Shown here piece after piece: positions 63,879-64,000 of a stretch of 64,000 nucleotides of DNA. Made by a program: the position numbers and the translations under genes. Within the stretch, counting starts at the first letter, position 1, and each line of letters starts with the position of its first letter. The notes under the pieces are model-generated. The model saw nothing but the letters and a program-made list of their open reading frames with translations, had not been told where the DNA came from and ran no database searches. The DNA is from JBLHZY01 sp047631555 (GTDB taxonomy: Bacteria > Pseudomonadota > Alphaproteobacteria > Rhodobacterales > Rhodobacteraceae), in contig JBLHZY010000002.1 in assembly GCA_047631555.1 (NCBI GenBank), positions 1-64,000 on the forward strand. The letters run 5' to 3'.

Positions 63879-64000
63879 GAAGCAAAGGGTAGTTTGGCCA
63901 AGCGCGGGCAGGATATTCGACCAAGGTCGCAGGCGGGGGATGCATTTGGGGTTTTGCCTTGCCGCTATTGCATGGAACAAAGGTTGCGAGAGGAGCCTTC

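Overview
The window looks like chromosome or a large replicon of a marine-type alphaproteobacterium, most likely Rhodobacterales (Roseobacter group). This is inferred from the protein families present: a fused DctQM TRAP carrier, a CYP199A-like P450 system, class III alcohol dehydrogenase, a quinoprotein alcohol dehydrogenase with its ABC/propeller/cytochrome satellites, and NosR/ApbE. It divides into an accessory half (1-36295) and a more core-like half (36296-64000), separated by a tRNA-Arg(CCT) gene.

1-11456 is a mosaic of interbacterial-conflict and mobility genes. On the minus strand there is a type VI secretion cargo module: DUF4123 adaptor, a small helical protein, a Tox-REase-5 nuclease effector and an Imm52-like immunity protein, joined by overlapping starts and stops. 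Next come an Xre/RES toxin-antitoxin pair and a mobilisation operon (MobC, VirD2-type relaxase, VirD4/TraG coupling protein). Upstream of mobC lies a striking nested inverted-repeat region that is a good oriT candidate. A plus-strand Tli4-like immunity gene is followed by a Tle-type lipase cut off after about 172 codons by an IS21-family remnant. No T6SS structural genes and no VirB genes are in the window.

11457-25315 is an aromatic (or N-heterocyclic) catabolic regulon of unknown substrate. It holds a Rieske ferredoxin, a VOC extradiol dioxygenase, a LysR regulator, and a plus-strand operon (FAD monooxygenase, alpha/beta hydrolase, cupin, SDR, FAH-type hydrolase, cyclase, TRAP permease). 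A minus-strand pair (TRAP binding protein, second FAD monooxygenase) and a truncated second TRAP binding protein follow. Four copies of ATTGA-N5-TCAAT, one of them imperfect, sit at the promoters and tie these units to the LysR protein.

25325-34318 is one minus-strand operon: class III alcohol/formaldehyde dehydrogenase, a five-gene Liv-type ABC importer, a CYP199A-like P450, its [2Fe-2S] ferredoxin and ferredoxin reductase, and a MarR regulator. Two tandem 16-bp palindromes lie upstream. The set reads as uptake and O-demethylation of a para-methoxybenzoate-like acid with disposal of the formaldehyde released. 34538-36295 carries scars of another element (ArdC fragment, replication-like protein) next to the tRNA 3' end.

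36668-46741 has a LacI regulator and a polysaccharide locus: BY-kinase/Wzz co-polymerase, Wzy-like polymerase, Wzx-like flippase, GT4, initiating sugar-phosphate transferase, DegT aminotransferase and two sulfotransferases. This suggests a sulfated exopolysaccharide.

46948-60883 is a quinoprotein alcohol-oxidation cluster: hybrid kinase, FIST sensor, LuxR response regulator, a PQQ dehydrogenase with the lanthanide-type Asp pair, cytochrome c, XoxJ-like protein, beta-propeller, ABC export pair and binding proteins. 60904-63878 is a NosR-like flavo-iron-sulfur membrane protein coupled to ApbE. No pqq or nosZ gene is visible.
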